In this document: one piece after another, positions 8,935 through 20,544 of the stretch
Layout of the letters: the number at the start of each line of letters is the position of its first letter
Numbering within the stretch: the first letter of the stretch is position 1
DNA from: Corynebacterium glucuronolyticum
Lineage (GTDB): Bacteria > Actinomycetota > Actinomycetes > Mycobacteriales > Mycobacteriaceae
Reading direction: 5' to 3'
DNA: 64,000 nt
Assembly: GCA_022772305.1 (NCBI GenBank)
Contig: JALFAQ010000002.1
Location: forward strand, 1-64,000
The notes under the pieces: model-generated
The model's database searches: none
What the model was told of the DNA's origin: nothing
What the model saw: the letters and a program-made list of their open reading frames with translations, nothing else
Made by a program: the position numbers and the translations under genes

Positions 8935-11040
8935 TTAGGCCTTGGTATCAGCCTTGACAGCCTCGACCTGCTTTTCGACGATCTTCTGCGGCCACACCGT
9001 CTTCAGCAGCACGACAGCTGCGGCGGAGACGATGACACCGGCGATAATCGCAATGAGCCAGCCAATCTTCGGATCAATGGCGAAGAGCACGAACACGCCA
9101 CCGTGCGGTGCACGGGAACCAGCACCGAACAGCATGGACAGAGCACCGGTTACAGCGCCACCGGCCATCATGGACGGGATAACGCGCAGCGGGTCAGCGG
9201 CAGCGAACGGGATAGCGCCCTCGGAAACGAAGGACAGTCCGAGCAACCAGGAAGACTTGCCGTTTTCCTGCTCCGCTGGGGTGAATACGCGCGGGCGAAC
9301 AAGCGTGGCGATGGACAGCGCGATCGGGGGAACCATACCGGCGGCCATGACCGCAGCCATGATCTTGAGGGAAGCCTCGTCGCCAGCGGACAGGCCAGCC
9401 GTACCGAACAGGTACGCGGCCTTGTTCACCGGGCCACCGAGGTCGAAGCACATCATGAGGCCGAGGATGATGCCGAGCAGAACAGCGGAGGTGCCCGTCA
9501 TCGAGTTTAGCCAGTTGGTCAGACCCGTCATGATGCCGGCGAGCGGAGCGCCGAGCAGGAAGAACATGACAAGTCCCACGATGAGGGAGGTAAGCAGCGG
9601 GATGATCACCACCGGCATGAGGGAGACGATCACGCGATGCACCTTCCAGGAGCCGATCCACCACGCCACAAAGCCGGCGAGAATACCGGTTACGAGGCCA
9701 CCAATGAAGCCCGCGCCGAGCAGGACAGAGATGGCGCCACCGACGAACCCGGGGGCGATGCCCGGGCGACCGGCGATAGCGAAGGAGGTGTAGCCGGACA
9801 GGGCAGCGACGATGAAGCCCATGGCCATCTGACCCGTGGCGAACAAGACCGCGCCCAGGTAGAGGCTGAAGCCCGCCTTTGTCAGGGTCATGACCTCACC
9901 GTCAACGGTGATGTCGTGGCCAGGCAGGTTCGTGAGGGAGTAATCCGTCACGATGGTCTCCCATGCGTTGGCCATATCGTAGCCACCGAAGAGGAAGCCA
10001 AGAGCCAGAAGCAGACCGCCGGCAGCAACGAAGGGAACCATGTAGCTCACGCCGGTCATAATGGCCTGCTGAATACGCTTGGGCCAGCTCAGGGAAGAAC
10101 CAGAGTCGCCGGAATCTGCCTTGGCAGCGGAAGCATCGCCGGAGACGCGGTGTGCCTTGGGATCCTTACTTGCCGCGATGGCTTCTTCGATCATGACACG
10201 AGGTTCGTTAATGGCGCGCTTCACACCAGATTCGATAACCGGCTTACCGGCGAAGCGTTCGCGGTCCTTAACTCCTACGTCGGTAGCGAAGATGACAGCA
10301 TCGGCAGCGGCGATGGTCTCCGGATCCATCGGCGTGACGGCAGAGGAGCCCTGCGTCTCGACGGTGAGCTCCACGTTGTCCATCTCGTCGGCGGTATTGG
10401 TCAGCGAGTCCGCTGCCATGTACGTGTGAGCAATACCCGTCGGGCAGGCTGTGATAGCGACAATGCGCGTGACCTCAGCTGCGGGAGCTGCGTCCTGCTT
10501 CTCAGAGGGAACAGCGGCGACAGCAGGAGCACCTGCAGCAGCCGGAGCAGCGTCGGTGGCCGGCTTCTTCTTTTTCTTCTTCGGGGGGTTGTTGAGAACC
10601 TCGGTAATGAGGGCAACAACCTCTTCGTCGGAACCCGCGGCGCGAAGGCTAGCAACGAAATCCTTGTTAACAAGTGCGCGAGCGAGCGTGGAGAGGATCT
10701 TCAGGTGCTCACGTCCGCCACCCTCGGGGGCAGCGATGAGGAAGGTCAGGTCAGCGGGGCCGTCCGGGGCACCGAAGTCCACGGGATTCTTGAGACGGGC
10801 GAAGCCGAGAGTCGGTTCGGTCACCGCTGCGCAGCGGCAGTGGGGGATGGCCACGCCACCGGGTACGCCGGTGTGGGACTTGGCCTCACGGGCATGGGCA
10901 GCAGCCGCGAGCTCGTCAACGCTGGTCGAACGGCCGGCATCGGTCACGACGGCCGCAAGCCCCGAAATAACCTCGTCAGGCGTGGAGCCGAGCTCGGCAT
11001 CCAGCCTCACCAGGGAGGGGTTGATAATCTTTGTCTCCAT
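8935..11040 (-). CDS. ptsF: PTS fructose-specific EIIABC
   Basis: EIIA (GVAIPHCR), EIIB (ITACPTGIAHTYMAADSL) and EIIC domains in one 701 aa ORF. Confidence 0.95.
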   Translation of the reverse strand: METKIINPSLVRLDAELGSTPDEVISGLAAVVTDAGRSTSVDELAAAAHAREAKSHTGVPGGVAIPHCRCAAVTEPTLGFARLKNPVDFGAPDGPADLTFLIAAPEGGGREHLKILSTLARALVNKDFVASLRAAGSDEEVVALITEVLNNPPKKKKKKPATDAAPAAAGAPAVAAVPSEKQDAAPAAEVTRIVAITACPTGIAHTYMAADSLTNTADEMDNVELTVETQGSSAVTPMDPETIAAADAVIFATDVGVKDRERFAGKPVIESGVKRAINEPRVMIEEAIAASKDPKAHRVSGDASAAKADSGDSGSSLSWPKRIQQAIMTGVSYMVPFVAAGGLLLALGFLFGGYDMANAWETIVTDYSLTNLPGHDITVDGEVMTLTKAGFSLYLGAVLFATGQMAMGFIVAALSGYTSFAIAGRPGIAPGFVGGAISVLLGAGFIGGLVTGILAGFVAWWIGSWKVHRVIVSLMPVVIIPLLTSLIVGLVMFFLLGAPLAGIMTGLTNWLNSMTGTSAVLLGIILGLMMCFDLGGPVNKAAYLFGTAGLSAGDEASLKIMAAVMAAGMVPPIALSIATLVRPRVFTPAEQENGKSSWLLGLSFVSEGAIPFAAADPLRVIPSMMAGGAVTGALSMLFGAGSRAPHGGVFVLFAIDPKIGWLIAIIAGVIVSAAAVVLLKTVWPQKIVEKQVEAVKADTKA

Positions 11041-11115
11041 GAGTCAGTAGATTCCTTCGATTCTCTGTGCGTACAGCCAAGGGCTGCGGGATGAAATGAA
11101 ACTTGTAATTCGTGG

Positions 11116-12078
11116 TTAGAGCGCGCGGGCTTCCGTCTGCTCCAGGTTGATCTGGTCCGGGGAGGGGATCGTCGTTCCTGGGAGTGCCGTTGCAGCCGAG
11201 CCGTAGGCAACCGCCATCGCTGCGCTTTCCACCATCGGCTTGCCTAGGTGCCGGGCGCGGAGGAAACCAGCAAGAGAGCTGTCGCCTGCGCCGACGGTGG
11301 AAACCGGATCTGTGGGTGGGGGAGTGGCCAGGAAAGATCCCTCGGGTGAGACGAGGAGGGCGCCGGCAGCACCCAAGGTGATGAGCGCGAGTTGCACGCC
11401 CTTTGCCTGAAGCTGCGTGGCGGCTTCGATCACCGGACCGTAGGAACCGCTCTTACCGGCGGTCTCCAACGCGTTACCATCGATGCCCAGGATCTGGCCA
11501 AGCTCGAAGGCATTCGGCTTGATAAGATCCGGTGCGGTCTCCGGGAAGGACGCAGCGAGCTCCTGTAGCGGCTTATCTGACGTATCCACGCAGATCATCA
11601 CATCCGGCGTTTCCTTCCGCAGGAGGCGAACCATCTGTGCGTACCAATCAGTGGGCAGTCCCGGGGGCAAAGAGCCTGCGAAGACAACGACATCTGCCTC
11701 GTGTGCCTCCCCGAGGATGGCCTTTTCGAATACAGAGCGTTCCTCTGCGGAAAGCTCCGCACCACTTTCATTGAGTTTCGTGGTCGTGCCATCGGGTTCG
11801 CAGAGCGTGACGTTGGTGCGTACCTGGCCGGCGATATCTACGCGGCGCTGGGGCACACCAGTGCGGTCAAGCAAACCGATGAAGTAGTCGTCGGCATGCG
11901 CGGGGAAGATAGCCTTGGTGGGCACATCTGCCTTGTGGAGTGCTACGGACACGTTGATGCCCTTGCCGCCGGCGACGGACTCGTGTCCGGTTAGCCTATG
12001 GACGGAGTCTCTTTCCAGGAAACCTGGAAGATACAGCGTCTGGTCGATGGACGGGTTAGCCGTCACGGTAACAATCAT
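11116..12078 (-). CDS. fruK: 1-phosphofructokinase (PfkB family)
   Basis: GGKGINVSVALHKAD, LKPNAFELG-like and TVGAGDSSLAGFL (PfkB signature); adjacent to ptsF. Confidence 0.93.
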   Translation of the reverse strand: MIVTVTANPSIDQTLYLPGFLERDSVHRLTGHESVAGGKGINVSVALHKADVPTKAIFPAHADDYFIGLLDRTGVPQRRVDIAGQVRTNVTLCEPDGTTTKLNESGAELSAEERSVFEKAILGEAHEADVVVFAGSLPPGLPTDWYAQMVRLLRKETPDVMICVDTSDKPLQELAASFPETAPDLIKPNAFELGQILGIDGNALETAGKSGSYGPVIEAATQLQAKGVQLALITLGAAGALLVSPEGSFLATPPPTDPVSTVGAGDSSLAGFLRARHLGKPMVESAAMAVAYGSAATALPGTTIPSPDQINLEQTEARAL

Positions 12079-12905
12079 GCAGTAACAACCTTTATGTTGT
12101 ATTGGAAACAGGTTTCTAGAAATTCTCGTGGCGCGTGAATATCGGTCACGATCGCGTCAACTGTGGTCAGCTGAGCGAATGTAACTAGGAAGTCGCGGCC
12201 GATCTTGGAGGAATCCACCAGCGCCACCGTCTTCTTCGCAGAACGAGCGATGGCGCTTTTCACAGCAGCCTCGGTCGGATCGGGCGTCGAAAAGCCGTGT
12301 GAGGGGGTGACACCGTTAGCCGCGATGAAAGCGATATCCGCGCGCAGCGAATAGAAGTGGCGTGCTGCCGCTTCGCCAACGATGGCGCGGGTGTACGGAC
12401 GAACATTTCCGCCAACAACGTTGACTCCCGTGAGTCCACCACCGGACAAAATCTCAGCGACGGGCATGGAGTTCGTCACCACTGTGGATCCCTTGTCGGG
12501 AGAGGACTGGCGCAGTGCAGCTGCGAGAGCCGCAGTCGTCGTGCCCGCGTCGATAGTAATAGAGCACGGTCCCTGGGGGATGAGCTCCATGGCGGCACGC
12601 GCGATCGCCGTCTTCTCTGGCATATGCTGCTGGGTCTTATCGGAGTACGCAGTCTCTTCGCGGTAACTCGGGGCCGCGACCTGTACCAAGTTGGCGGTGT
12701 AATTTTCGGGGCCAAACCCTTTATGAGTGGGCGGAATAGCTCCGCCGTGGACTCGTCGCACGAGACCCATCTTCTCCAGTTTCGCCAGATCCCGTCGAGC
12801 GGTTTCTGGGGCAACACCACACGCTTTGGCCAGCGCTGGTACGCTGACGTGGCCGTCTCTTGCAAGCGAAGATTCAATGAGCTCTTGGCGTTCTGAGAAC
12901 CTCAT
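12075..12905 (-). CDS. fruR: DeoR-family transcriptional regulator (FruR-like)
   Basis: N-terminal DeoR HTH (ELIESSLARDGHVSVPALAKACGVAPETARRDL); stop overlaps the fruK start by 4 bp. Confidence 0.85.
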   Translation of the reverse strand: MRFSERQELIESSLARDGHVSVPALAKACGVAPETARRDLAKLEKMGLVRRVHGGAIPPTHKGFGPENYTANLVQVAAPSYREETAYSDKTQQHMPEKTAIARAAMELIPQGPCSITIDAGTTTAALAAALRQSSPDKGSTVVTNSMPVAEILSGGGLTGVNVVGGNVRPYTRAIVGEAAARHFYSLRADIAFIAANGVTPSHGFSTPDPTEAAVKSAIARSAKKTVALVDSSKIGRDFLVTFAQLTTVDAIVTDIHAPREFLETCFQYNIKVVTA

Positions 12906-13255
12906 GCGCCTCCTCCTTCCTTACATGCGCCACACCGTCATCCGTGAAGCCAGGCCCAACTTAGGGCGCAATCATGGCGACCTCACGGTGTGTGATCCAA
13001 GCGATCGCCACCTGCTAGTGAGGGAAAACGGACACCTTTTGCGGTGGGAAGTACCAACGCTGATGATGTTCGCATTCGTCCTGTGCAAAGTGGTGAACGA
13101 CCTGTGTTTACACTCTAATATGCAGATGTGCGGATGAGAAGGTGCGCATAGTCAATGAGACTCACGACACGTCGGCAATGACTGAAACCGGGCATTTTTT
13201 CTCAAGAAGGCACGAAAAACCGAGGGGTGCGTCTGCATCCCCTCGGTCAAATAAG

Positions 13256-14038
13256 TTACGCGTCTGCGATGATGACGTTGATGGAGCGTTCACGCATCGC
13301 ATCGACGAAGCTTTGTGGCGCGCCCGTATCGGTGATGACAACGTCGATATCGTCGAGGGAAGCAAACGAAACGAGGTAGTCGGATCCCATCTTGGTGGAG
13401 TCGCACATGGCAACCACCGTACGCGCGTTCGTAATCATTGCCCGCTTCACAGCGGCCTCCTGGCTATCGGCTGTTGAAAGGCCGTGATCCAGGGTGAGGG
13501 CATTGGTGCCGATGAAAGCGACATCGGCACGCATCAGGGCGAGGGTGCGGAGGGCGGTGTCACCGACGACGGCCTGGGTAATCGCGCGAACGCTGCCACC
13601 GAGGAGCTGTACTTCGTCCAGACCTGCAGAGGCAAGATCCAGAGCAATGGAAAGACAGTTGGTGACAATGGACCACTTCTTCGCATCGGGATGCTCAGCA
13701 AGCATGTGCGCGAGCTGCATGACAGTAGTACCGGCATCGAGGAACATGCCTCCCTGTGGTTCGGGCAGGAACTTCAACGCGGCTTTAGCGATTTCATGCT
13801 TCGCGCCCGATGCGCTCCGTGCGCGGATATCCACGCTGCGTTCCGTCGTCTGGTAATTCTGGCTGGCGACTGCACCGCCGTGTACGCGGTGTACCGCGCC
13901 CTCCTGGTTAAGGACGGCCAAATCCCTACGAATTGTCTCGGCAGTGACATTAAACCTCTCGGCGAGTTCGGTCACGTTCACGCGACCTTCGACCGCGGTC
14001 AGCGAGGTGATCTGTCGCCTACGTTCTTCTGCATACAC
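13256..14038 (-). CDS. sugR: DeoR-family transcriptional regulator (SugR-like)
   Basis: EERRRQITSLTAVEGRVNVTELAERFNVTAETIRRDL HTH; position between lexA and fruR matches sugR of C. glutamicum. Confidence 0.85.
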   Translation of the reverse strand: MYAEERRRQITSLTAVEGRVNVTELAERFNVTAETIRRDLAVLNQEGAVHRVHGGAVASQNYQTTERSVDIRARSASGAKHEIAKAALKFLPEPQGGMFLDAGTTVMQLAHMLAEHPDAKKWSIVTNCLSIALDLASAGLDEVQLLGGSVRAITQAVVGDTALRTLALMRADVAFIGTNALTLDHGLSTADSQEAAVKRAMITNARTVVAMCDSTKMGSDYLVSFASLDDIDVVITDTGAPQSFVDAMRERSINVIIADA

Positions 14039-14414
14039 TGTCGGTCACTCCATTCCTGATATCGCCTGGCTTCATCCCCCTAGCGGGTGTAGCCTGGCTC
14101 GCCGATGCGACCGAATCATTGTCTGAGGCGGTGTACTCAGCGTAAAACAGTGGCAATCGGGCATTGAGACGGTGTCTCCTAATTAAAACCAACACTATTG
14201 TGGCATGATTTTTGTGGGTTTGCTTGCGTTCGGGCATCAGTGGTTTGGGAATTGTCTGCCATATAAAGGGGTGATTGGTGTTCATCGATTTCCGAAAACG
14301 TTTTGACGTGAGAAAATATCAGAAAAATGGAGGAACTTCGAATGGGCAAACAAAAACCAAAAGATGTCTAGGTGGGCATCCGTCCTCCCCTCATGTGGGG
14401 TTAAGCGTCGCATG

Positions 14415-14447
14415 AAAAAGCCCGGCGTGCGTGCTGCAGGCCGGGCG
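14415..14447 (-). terminator. Rho-independent terminator of lexA
   Basis: gcccggc...gccgggc stem followed on minus strand by tttttcatg. Confidence 0.75.
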
Positions 14448-14463
14448 GGGTGGTCGAGGGTTT

Positions 14464-15174
14464 TTAGTAACTGCGGAAAACAGCGGTGACGATGCCGAGG
14501 ATTTCTGCGTCGTTACCGGGGATAGGGTCGAAGTTTTCGTTGTAGGGGAGGAGCCAAACACCCGTGGAATCCTTGTGGAATTCCTTCACGGTTGCCTCGC
14601 CGTCAATAAGTGCCGCAACGAAATCGCCCTTTTCAGCAATGGACTGCCTCTTGCAGATCACCCAATCGCCATCCATGATGCCGGCATCCTTCATGGAGCG
14701 ACCATTGACCTCGAGCATAAATAGCTCACCGTCACCCACAAGCTCGGACGGCAGGGGCATGTACTCTTCGATGGTCTCCTCGGCGAGTACGGGGAGTCCG
14801 GCGGAAATCGTTCCCACGACGGGGATGTAGGTGGGCTGAACAAACCCTTCCTTCAAAACCCCGTCCTCATCGACTGTGACCTTTGATTCTTCGGGTGCGG
14901 TCTGACGAAGGTGGCGAACGTCGACGGCACGAGGCTTGTTCGGGTCGCGCTTGAGGAACCCCTTCTTTTCCAGCTCCTTGAGCTGATAAGCGACAGAGGA
15001 GGTCGACTGAAGGCCAGTGGCATCTCCGATTTCCCGAATGCTTGGCGGGTAGCCACGGAGAGCGACCGAGTCCCGGATGACCTCCATAATGCGCTTCTGT
15101 CGATCCGACAAAACCCGCTGATCGAGGTGCTTCTTGCCGGAACTGTGCTCAGAGCGCTTTTTCTTCGTTGCCAT
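14464..15174 (-). CDS. lexA: SOS repressor LexA
   Basis: LSDRQKRIMEVIRDSVALRGYPPSIREIGDATGLQSTSSVAYQLK HTH, AG cleavage site (ISAGLPVLAEE), S24 Ser/Lys dyad (NGRSMKDAGI, GDFVAALIDGEATVK). Confidence 0.97.
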   Translation of the reverse strand: MATKKKRSEHSSGKKHLDQRVLSDRQKRIMEVIRDSVALRGYPPSIREIGDATGLQSTSSVAYQLKELEKKGFLKRDPNKPRAVDVRHLRQTAPEESKVTVDEDGVLKEGFVQPTYIPVVGTISAGLPVLAEETIEEYMPLPSELVGDGELFMLEVNGRSMKDAGIMDGDWVICKRQSIAEKGDFVAALIDGEATVKEFHKDSTGVWLLPYNENFDPIPGNDAEILGIVTAVFRSY

Positions 15175-15271
15175 CGTCTTCCTTACCCGTGTTCTCAACG
15201 GCCGGTGATGGGGTTCATCGTGACCGTTACAAGTGGTGATCTCCGTTATTGAGTTCTCATTCTAACAAAGA

Positions 15272-15287
15272 TACAACAGGTGTTCGA
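15272..15287. promoter_or_regulatory. Candidate LexA/SOS box in the lexA-divS intergenic region
   Basis: tacaacaggtgttcga resembles the actinobacterial SOS box (TCGAAC-N4-GTTCGA type) with one strong half site, about 100 bp upstream of lexA. Confidence 0.5.
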
Positions 15288-15447
15288 GAGGGTAACCCGA
15301 ATGTCGAAAGAAGTGTAGTATAAACCGGGTTTACAGGATCGCTCAGATGTTCTAATATGGGTGTGTGTTCGAAAAGCGACGCGACGTGTGGACCCACGAT
15401 TGTAGGGTAGGTCGCGTACAAGAAAAACAAACAAAGGAAGATCCACA

Positions 15448-15828
15448 ATGTCTCTTGCAATGAGGAACGTACAACAGGTTAACAGTATGAATGGTTGCCA
15501 CAGGAATGTGGTTCCAGCTGCTGCGGTATGGAACGGCGGAGCCCCAACGGGGATGGGCCGTCGCGGGCACACTGTTCGAACCGTTCCTAGCGGGCATCGA
15601 ACATCTACACGTTCGGTTCCTTGCCGCGAGGTCGTAACTAACTCTTCGAACGAAGATACGGGCACGATCGAACCGGTGGCACACTCGTCACTTGGAGCTA
15701 AGGCTCGGGATATGGGGATTGGCCTGCTATTTGGCCTTGTACTCATCGGTTCGCTGTTTATGGGATCGGGTGAACAGCAGATGAACGAGGACATCGCACA
15801 GCTAGAAACGTCTCTTGTAGCCCATTAG
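15448..15828 (+). CDS. Small single-TM protein, candidate DivS-like SOS cell division suppressor
   Basis: 126 aa ORF divergent from lexA and upstream of nrdR, with C-terminal TM (MGIGLLFGLVLIGSLFMGSG); same position as divS in C. glutamicum. Assignment is positional. Confidence 0.55.
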   Translation: MSLAMRNVQQVNSMNGCHRNVVPAAAVWNGGAPTGMGRRGHTVRTVPSGHRTSTRSVPCREVVTNSSNEDTGTIEPVAHSSLGAKARDMGIGLLFGLVLIGSLFMGSGEQQMNEDIAQLETSLVAH

Positions 15829-15927
15829 CCTGCACAAAGTCGGACAGCCTCGCACACGTTACTAAGCTGGATGGGGTAGAGAGACGAGGGATCTCGTTAC
15901 CGGTTTTGGTAGGTGGTGAGGAGAGTT

Positions 15928-16392
15928 ATGCACTGTCCGTTTTGTAAATGTGCAACCAGCCGAGTCATTGACTCGCGTGTGGTCGACCAGGGGAGCGCAA
16001 TTAGGCGCAGGCGAGAGTGCCCGCAGTGCAAGGGGCGCTTTACCACTATGGAACAGGCCGTGCTCCTGGTACTTAAGCGCAATGGGCTGACCGAGCCGTT
16101 CAGCCGTGAAAAGGTCATTCGGGGTGTCAGACGGGCATGTCAAGGGCGATCTGTTTCGGAGGACTCCCTCAAGAAGCTCGCACAGGAAGTTGAACTCACC
16201 GTGCGACAGAAGGGCTCATCTCAAATTCCCGCCAACGATATCGGCAAGGCGATTCTTCGTCCTCTGCGCGATCTTGACGAGGTTGCCTATCTCCGATTCG
16301 CATCCGTATATAAGTCTTTTGACTCTGCGGATGATTTCGAAAAGGAGATCAGACAGTTGCGCCGCGACGAGCGGCGCGAAAACCGCATCTAG
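15928..16392 (+). CDS. nrdR: Transcriptional repressor NrdR
   Basis: MHCPFCKC...[15 protein letters not shown] zinc ribbon plus ATP-cone. Confidence 0.96.
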   Translation: MHCPFCKCATSRVIDSRVVDQGSAIRRRRECPQCKGRFTTMEQAVLLVLKRNGLTEPFSREKVIRGVRRACQGRSVSEDSLKKLAQEVELTVRQKGSSQIPANDIGKAILRPLRDLDEVAYLRFASVYKSFDSADDFEKEIRQLRRDERRENRI

Positions 16393-19300
16393 AGCGCAAT
16401 GATCTGCTTGGAGATCTTCTTCTCGGAAACCTTGTGTGCAGTGCCGAGACGTTGGGCAAACAAGCTGACACGCAATTCCTGGATGAGCCAGATAATGTCC
16501 TTCACCTTTTTGCTGTGAGCTGCCGATTTCGGTAGCTTCTTCAGTTTTGAGGCGAGCTGTCCCGTAACCCGATCGATAACATCCTGGCGCTCGCCGTCCT
16601 TGTCAGGGTTGGCCTCCAAGTCTTCGAGTCGAATCCGGGCGGCCTGGATGTACCGTTTCAGATGCTTGAGACGGGTGATTCCGAACGTAGAGATGGCGTT
16701 CGGGGGCACGATGGTATCTAGTTGCTTGCGGATGTCATCAATGGCCGATCCATCCCAATTCTTGAGCTCTTCACGTAGGGCTTCATACTCGTACAGCGCA
16801 GGGGCTAGTGCGGTAACCGTCTGGCGAACGTAGGAGGGTACGTCCGCTGCTACCTTTTTCTTGAGCTCCTCGAACTCGTCAGGAGAACGAACAGGCCCGC
16901 CGTGGGTGAGCATTAAATCCCTGATGGCAGCAATCCGAGCATCATTCACCAGCCCATCAGCGCCACCGTGTGGGTAGTTTTCCACGGCGACGCGTTGCTG
17001 CAGTGGGAGCCCCTTGAGCATCGCCTTGGTACCGACACTAATCGCGGACATGAGCATCGTCATGGTGGCCTGCACCATCGACATCTCGGCAGCTGCCTTT
17101 GTAGGCATAGCCTGCACCTTGAAGCCACCTTTGTCGGCGACGAGTGCGGGGTAGGCGGTGACTTTTTGGCCGTCGACCTCCGTATCGACGGTTTCCGGCA
17201 CGCTTCCCAAATTCTCCTTTGTCCAAGACTTAACCAGGTTGGACGAGGATGCCTTGGCCGCTTTTCCAATAGACGAGCGAATCTGGCCGGAACGTCGGTT
17301 TTGCAGAGCCTGCAAGTCCTTGTCCGAGTCCTTAATCTTGCCGTGCTTGTCGATGGCCGCGAAGGTGACCTGAACGTGCGGTGACACAGAGGAGAGGTCG
17401 AAATCCGTAGGTTCCACATTCCGCAAACCGAGGGACTGGAAGACGGAGGTGAGCTGGTCGACGATATTTCCCTCGTAGGGAATCAACCGGGGTAAAACCT
17501 TTGCTGCGTAGTCGGGGGCAGGTACCAACAGGCGTCGATAATGCTTAGGAAGGCTGCGAATAAGCTCCTTTACCAATTCCTGGCGAAGCCCCTGAACCTG
17601 CCACGTGAAGGGCTCAGGATCGACGGTGGCCAGGAGGGGAAGAGGTATGCGTACCGTCACGCCGTCGAAAGGAGAACCAGGTTCGAAGTGATAGGACAGC
17701 TCGAACTCGAGAGAACCCTGACGCCAGGCATCGGGGAAACTCTCCTCCGCGACAGCGTCTGCGTCGGGGTTGACCAACTTGTCCACATCGAAATCGAGGA
17801 GGTGCGGATCCTTTTGCCGACGACGCTTCCACCAGTGATCGAAGCGAATGCCCGAGGTGATGTGGCTCGGGAGGATGCGGTCATAGAAGCCGAATAGCGT
17901 GTCGTCATCAACGGTGATGTCTCGCCGGCGGGCCTTTTCCTCCAGGTCACGCACCTGCTCTAGCTTCTCTTGGTTTTCGTGGTAAAAGCGGTGGTGCGTT
18001 GTCCATTCGCCCTGTACGAGGGCATGGCGAATGAACATGTCGCGGGCAGCTTCTTCATCGACGGAGCCGTACAGTACGAGCCGATCAGCGATGATGGGCA
18101 CGCCGTAGACGAGGGTTTTCTCGTGAATCATCGCAGCAGAGCGCTTCTTCGACCAGGTCGGCTCCGAATACGTACGCTTCAACAGGTGTGGTGCAAGTTC
18201 TTCGACCCACTGCGGGTTGATAGCAGCGACTCCTCGAGCCCACAGCCGAGAGGTATCGACAAGCTCGGATGCCATGATGAACTCCGGAGGCTTCTTTGCC
18301 AGGCCAGATCCGGGGAAGATGAGGAACGATGTCCCCCGCGCCCCAGAGAACTCCTTGGAATCGCCCTTGCGTACGCCGATATGAGAAAGCAGCCCACTGA
18401 GGAGTGCCTTGTGGATGGAGTCCGCGTCAGTGAAGTACGAATGCGCGACCTCGACCGGTGTCGTAGGTGCAGGTGTTTTACCCTGCTGGGAGCCAGCCCC
18501 ACCACCGAGGTTCGGCGGAGCAGTGAGGTCAGGAATGTCCTCGCACCACAGCTTAGAGGTATCGACATTCCAGTACAGATCCTCGTAGACGCTGACCAGC
18601 TGACGGATCAAGTCGCGCCACTCGCGTGAACGCATGTAGTGGAGGAATTCGCGCTGTAGCCGCTTGCGGAACTGATTTCCTGACAGCCTGCTTTTAAGAG
18701 AACACAGGTATGCCCACAGGGCGAGGTAGCTCATGAGATCTGAGCCCTTGTCCTTAAAGCGCGAGTGCATTTGGTCTGCCTGCTGCTGCTTGTCCATGGG
18801 GCGCTCGCGAATATCCTGCAAGCTGAGAGCCGCGACGATGATGGTCACCGGCGCGAGAACATGCATCTTCTCTGCCTCGATGAGCATGCGTGCAAGGCGG
18901 GGGTCGACTGGAATCCGAGCAATTTGTCGGCCGATATCGGTGAGCTTAGGTGACGCGTCGTGGGTATTCTGCTCGAGGATTGCCCCAAGTTCCAAAAGCA
19001 GTTGAATGCCGTTTCGGATCGATTTCTCGTCGGGCGCTTGGACGAAGGGGAAGTTGCGGATATCCCCGAGTCTGAGCAGAGCCATTTGGAGAATGACGCT
19101 GGCGAGGTTGGTGCGATGGATTTCTGGGTCCGTGAATTCTGGTCTAGCCTCGAAATCTTCCTCGGAGTAAAGCCGAATGGCGATGCCATTTGCCACACGG
19201 CCGCAGCGGCCCGACCGCTGGTTTGCTGAGGCTTGACTAATCGGCTCGATGGGAAGTCGCTGTACTTTGGTGCGGTTGGAGTAGCGGGAGATACGTGCTA

Positions 19301-20411
19301 GACCAGTGTCGACGACGTAGTGAATTCCCGGCACTGTCAGAGATGTCTCTGCAATGTTTGTTGCTAGGACGATTCTCCTCCCGCGGTGGGAAGAAAAGAC
19401 GCGGTGTTGCTCGGCGTTGGACAAGCGCCCAAAGAGGGGAGTGACCTCTACATTTTTGTATTTGCGAGCGGCGATTGCATCCATGGCATCGCGGATATCG
19501 CGTTCGCCAGCGAAGAAGCAGAGGATGTCTCCTGTTCCCTCGTTCATGAGCTCGTCAAGTGCATGTGTGAGACCGTCGAGTTCGTCGATGGCTACCTCTT
19601 TGTCTCCCTGCATTCTCACGAGTGGTCGGTAGCGAATCTCCACGGGATACGTGCGTCCGGAGACCTCTACGACGGGGGCTGGGTTGCCGTCACGATCCGC
19701 AAAATGATGGGCAAATCGTTCGGGGTCAATAGTCGCCGACGTAATAATGACCTTCAGGTCTGGCCGTTTGGGAAGAAGCCGCTTGAGGTAGCCAAGTATA
19801 AAGTCAATGTTGAGTGAGCGCTCGTGTGCCTCGTCAATAATGATGGTGTCGTACGCGTTGAGGAAACGGTCGCGCTGCATCTCGGCGAGAAGAATACCGT
19901 CAGTCATAATTTTGACTGCCGTGTGTGGCCCCACCTTGTCATCAAAGCGGATGGCGTAACCTACGGATTCGCCAATCTTTTGACCAACCTCGTCGGCGAT
20001 GCGCTCTGCCACCGTTCGGGCCGCGAGCCTGCGGGGCTGAGTGTGCCCGATCATGCCGCGCCTGCCACGCCCAATATCCAGACAGATTTTGGGAATCTGG
20101 GTAGTTTTACCCGAGCCGGTTTCGCCGGCGATGATGACGACCTGGTTATTCTTGATGGCATCGGCGATGTCATCGACGCGCCCACTGACGGGAAGCTCAG
20201 CAGGGTAAAAGACTTCGGGGATCCTAGAGGAAATGCCTGCCATGCGCTTCTCTGCGTGGACAAGATCCTTTTCAATAGCTTCCAGTGCCCGATCTGTGCG
20301 TGCCTTTTTCAGGCGAGCGCGAAACCGCCGTTCATCCTGAAGTCGGACGTTGGCGAGGCGGGCGTAGAGGGAGTTCTTGGACGTCGAAGAGTTAGTCATG
20401 TCGCCGAACAT
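16389..20411 (-). CDS. hrpA: ATP-dependent helicase HrpA (DEAH box)
   Basis: 1340 aa; [55 protein letters not shown]; long C-terminal region. Confidence 0.95.
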   Translation of the reverse strand: MFGDMTNSSTSKNSLYARLANVRLQDERRFRARLKKARTDRALEAIEKDLVHAEKRMAGISSRIPEVFYPAELPVSGRVDDIADAIKNNQVVIIAGETGSGKTTQIPKICLDIGRGRRGMIGHTQPRRLAARTVAERIADEVGQKIGESVGYAIRFDDKVGPHTAVKIMTDGILLAEMQRDRFLNAYDTIIIDEAHERSLNIDFILGYLKRLLPKRPDLKVIITSATIDPERFAHHFADRDGNPAPVVEVSGRTYPVEIRYRPLVRMQGDKEVAIDELDGLTHALDELMNEGTGDILCFFAGERDIRDAMDAIAARKYKNVEVTPLFGRLSNAEQHRVFSSHRGRRIVLATNIAETSLTVPGIHYVVDTGLARISRYSNRTKVQRLPIEPISQASANQRSGRCGRVANGIAIRLYSEEDFEARPEFTDPEIHRTNLASVILQMALLRLGDIRNFPFVQAPDEKSIRNGIQLLLELGAILEQNTHDASPKLTDIGRQIARIPVDPRLARMLIEAEKMHVLAPVTIIVAALSLQDIRERPMDKQQQADQMHSRFKDKGSDLMSYLALWAYLCSLKSRLSGNQFRKRLQREFLHYMRSREWRDLIRQLVSVYEDLYWNVDTSKLWCEDIPDLTAPPNLGGGAGSQQGKTPAPTTPVEVAHSYFTDADSIHKALLSGLLSHIGVRKGDSKEFSGARGTSFLIFPGSGLAKKPPEFIMASELVDTSRLWARGVAAINPQWVEELAPHLLKRTYSEPTWSKKRSAAMIHEKTLVYGVPIIADRLVLYGSVDEEAARDMFIRHALVQGEWTTHHRFYHENQEKLEQVRDLEEKARRRDITVDDDTLFGFYDRILPSHITSGIRFDHWWKRRRQKDPHLLDFDVDKLVNPDADAVAEESFPDAWRQGSLEFELSYHFEPGSPFDGVTVRIPLPLLATVDPEPFTWQVQGLRQELVKELIRSLPKHYRRLLVPAPDYAAKVLPRLIPYEGNIVDQLTSVFQSLGLRNVEPTDFDLSSVSPHVQVTFAAIDKHGKIKDSDKDLQALQNRRSGQIRSSIGKAAKASSSNLVKSWTKENLGSVPETVDTEVDGQKVTAYPALVADKGGFKVQAMPTKAAAEMSMVQATMTMLMSAISVGTKAMLKGLPLQQRVAVENYPHGGADGLVNDARIAAIRDLMLTHGGPVRSPDEFEELKKKVAADVPSYVRQTVTALAPALYEYEALREELKNWDGSAIDDIRKQLDTIVPPNAISTFGITRLKHLKRYIQAARIRLEDLEANPDKDGERQDVIDRVTGQLASKLKKLPKSAAHSKKVKDIIWLIQELRVSLFAQRLGTAHKVSEKKISKQIIAL

Positions 20412-20447
20412 TCTAGGTGGTAATGCAAGGACTCACCAAGTAATGGA

Positions 20448-20486
20448 AAAAAGCCGGTGTGTTACCCATGGAGTAACACACCGGAC
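20448..20486 (-). terminator. Rho-independent terminator of oxyR
   Basis: ccggtgtgttac-ccatgga-gtaacacaccgg 12-bp perfect stem with T run on minus strand. Confidence 0.85.
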
Positions 20487-20544
20487 TGGTGGCATATCGC
20501 CGGAAACCGGCAACAGCCTAAGACTACAGCCTGAAATACCTCGT

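Noticed and set aside
9637-11094. 485 aa plus-strand ORF opposite the ptsF-like gene
   Set aside because: Antisense shadow of a well-supported PTS EIIABC gene in high-GC DNA; translation is low-complexity with no recognisable domain.
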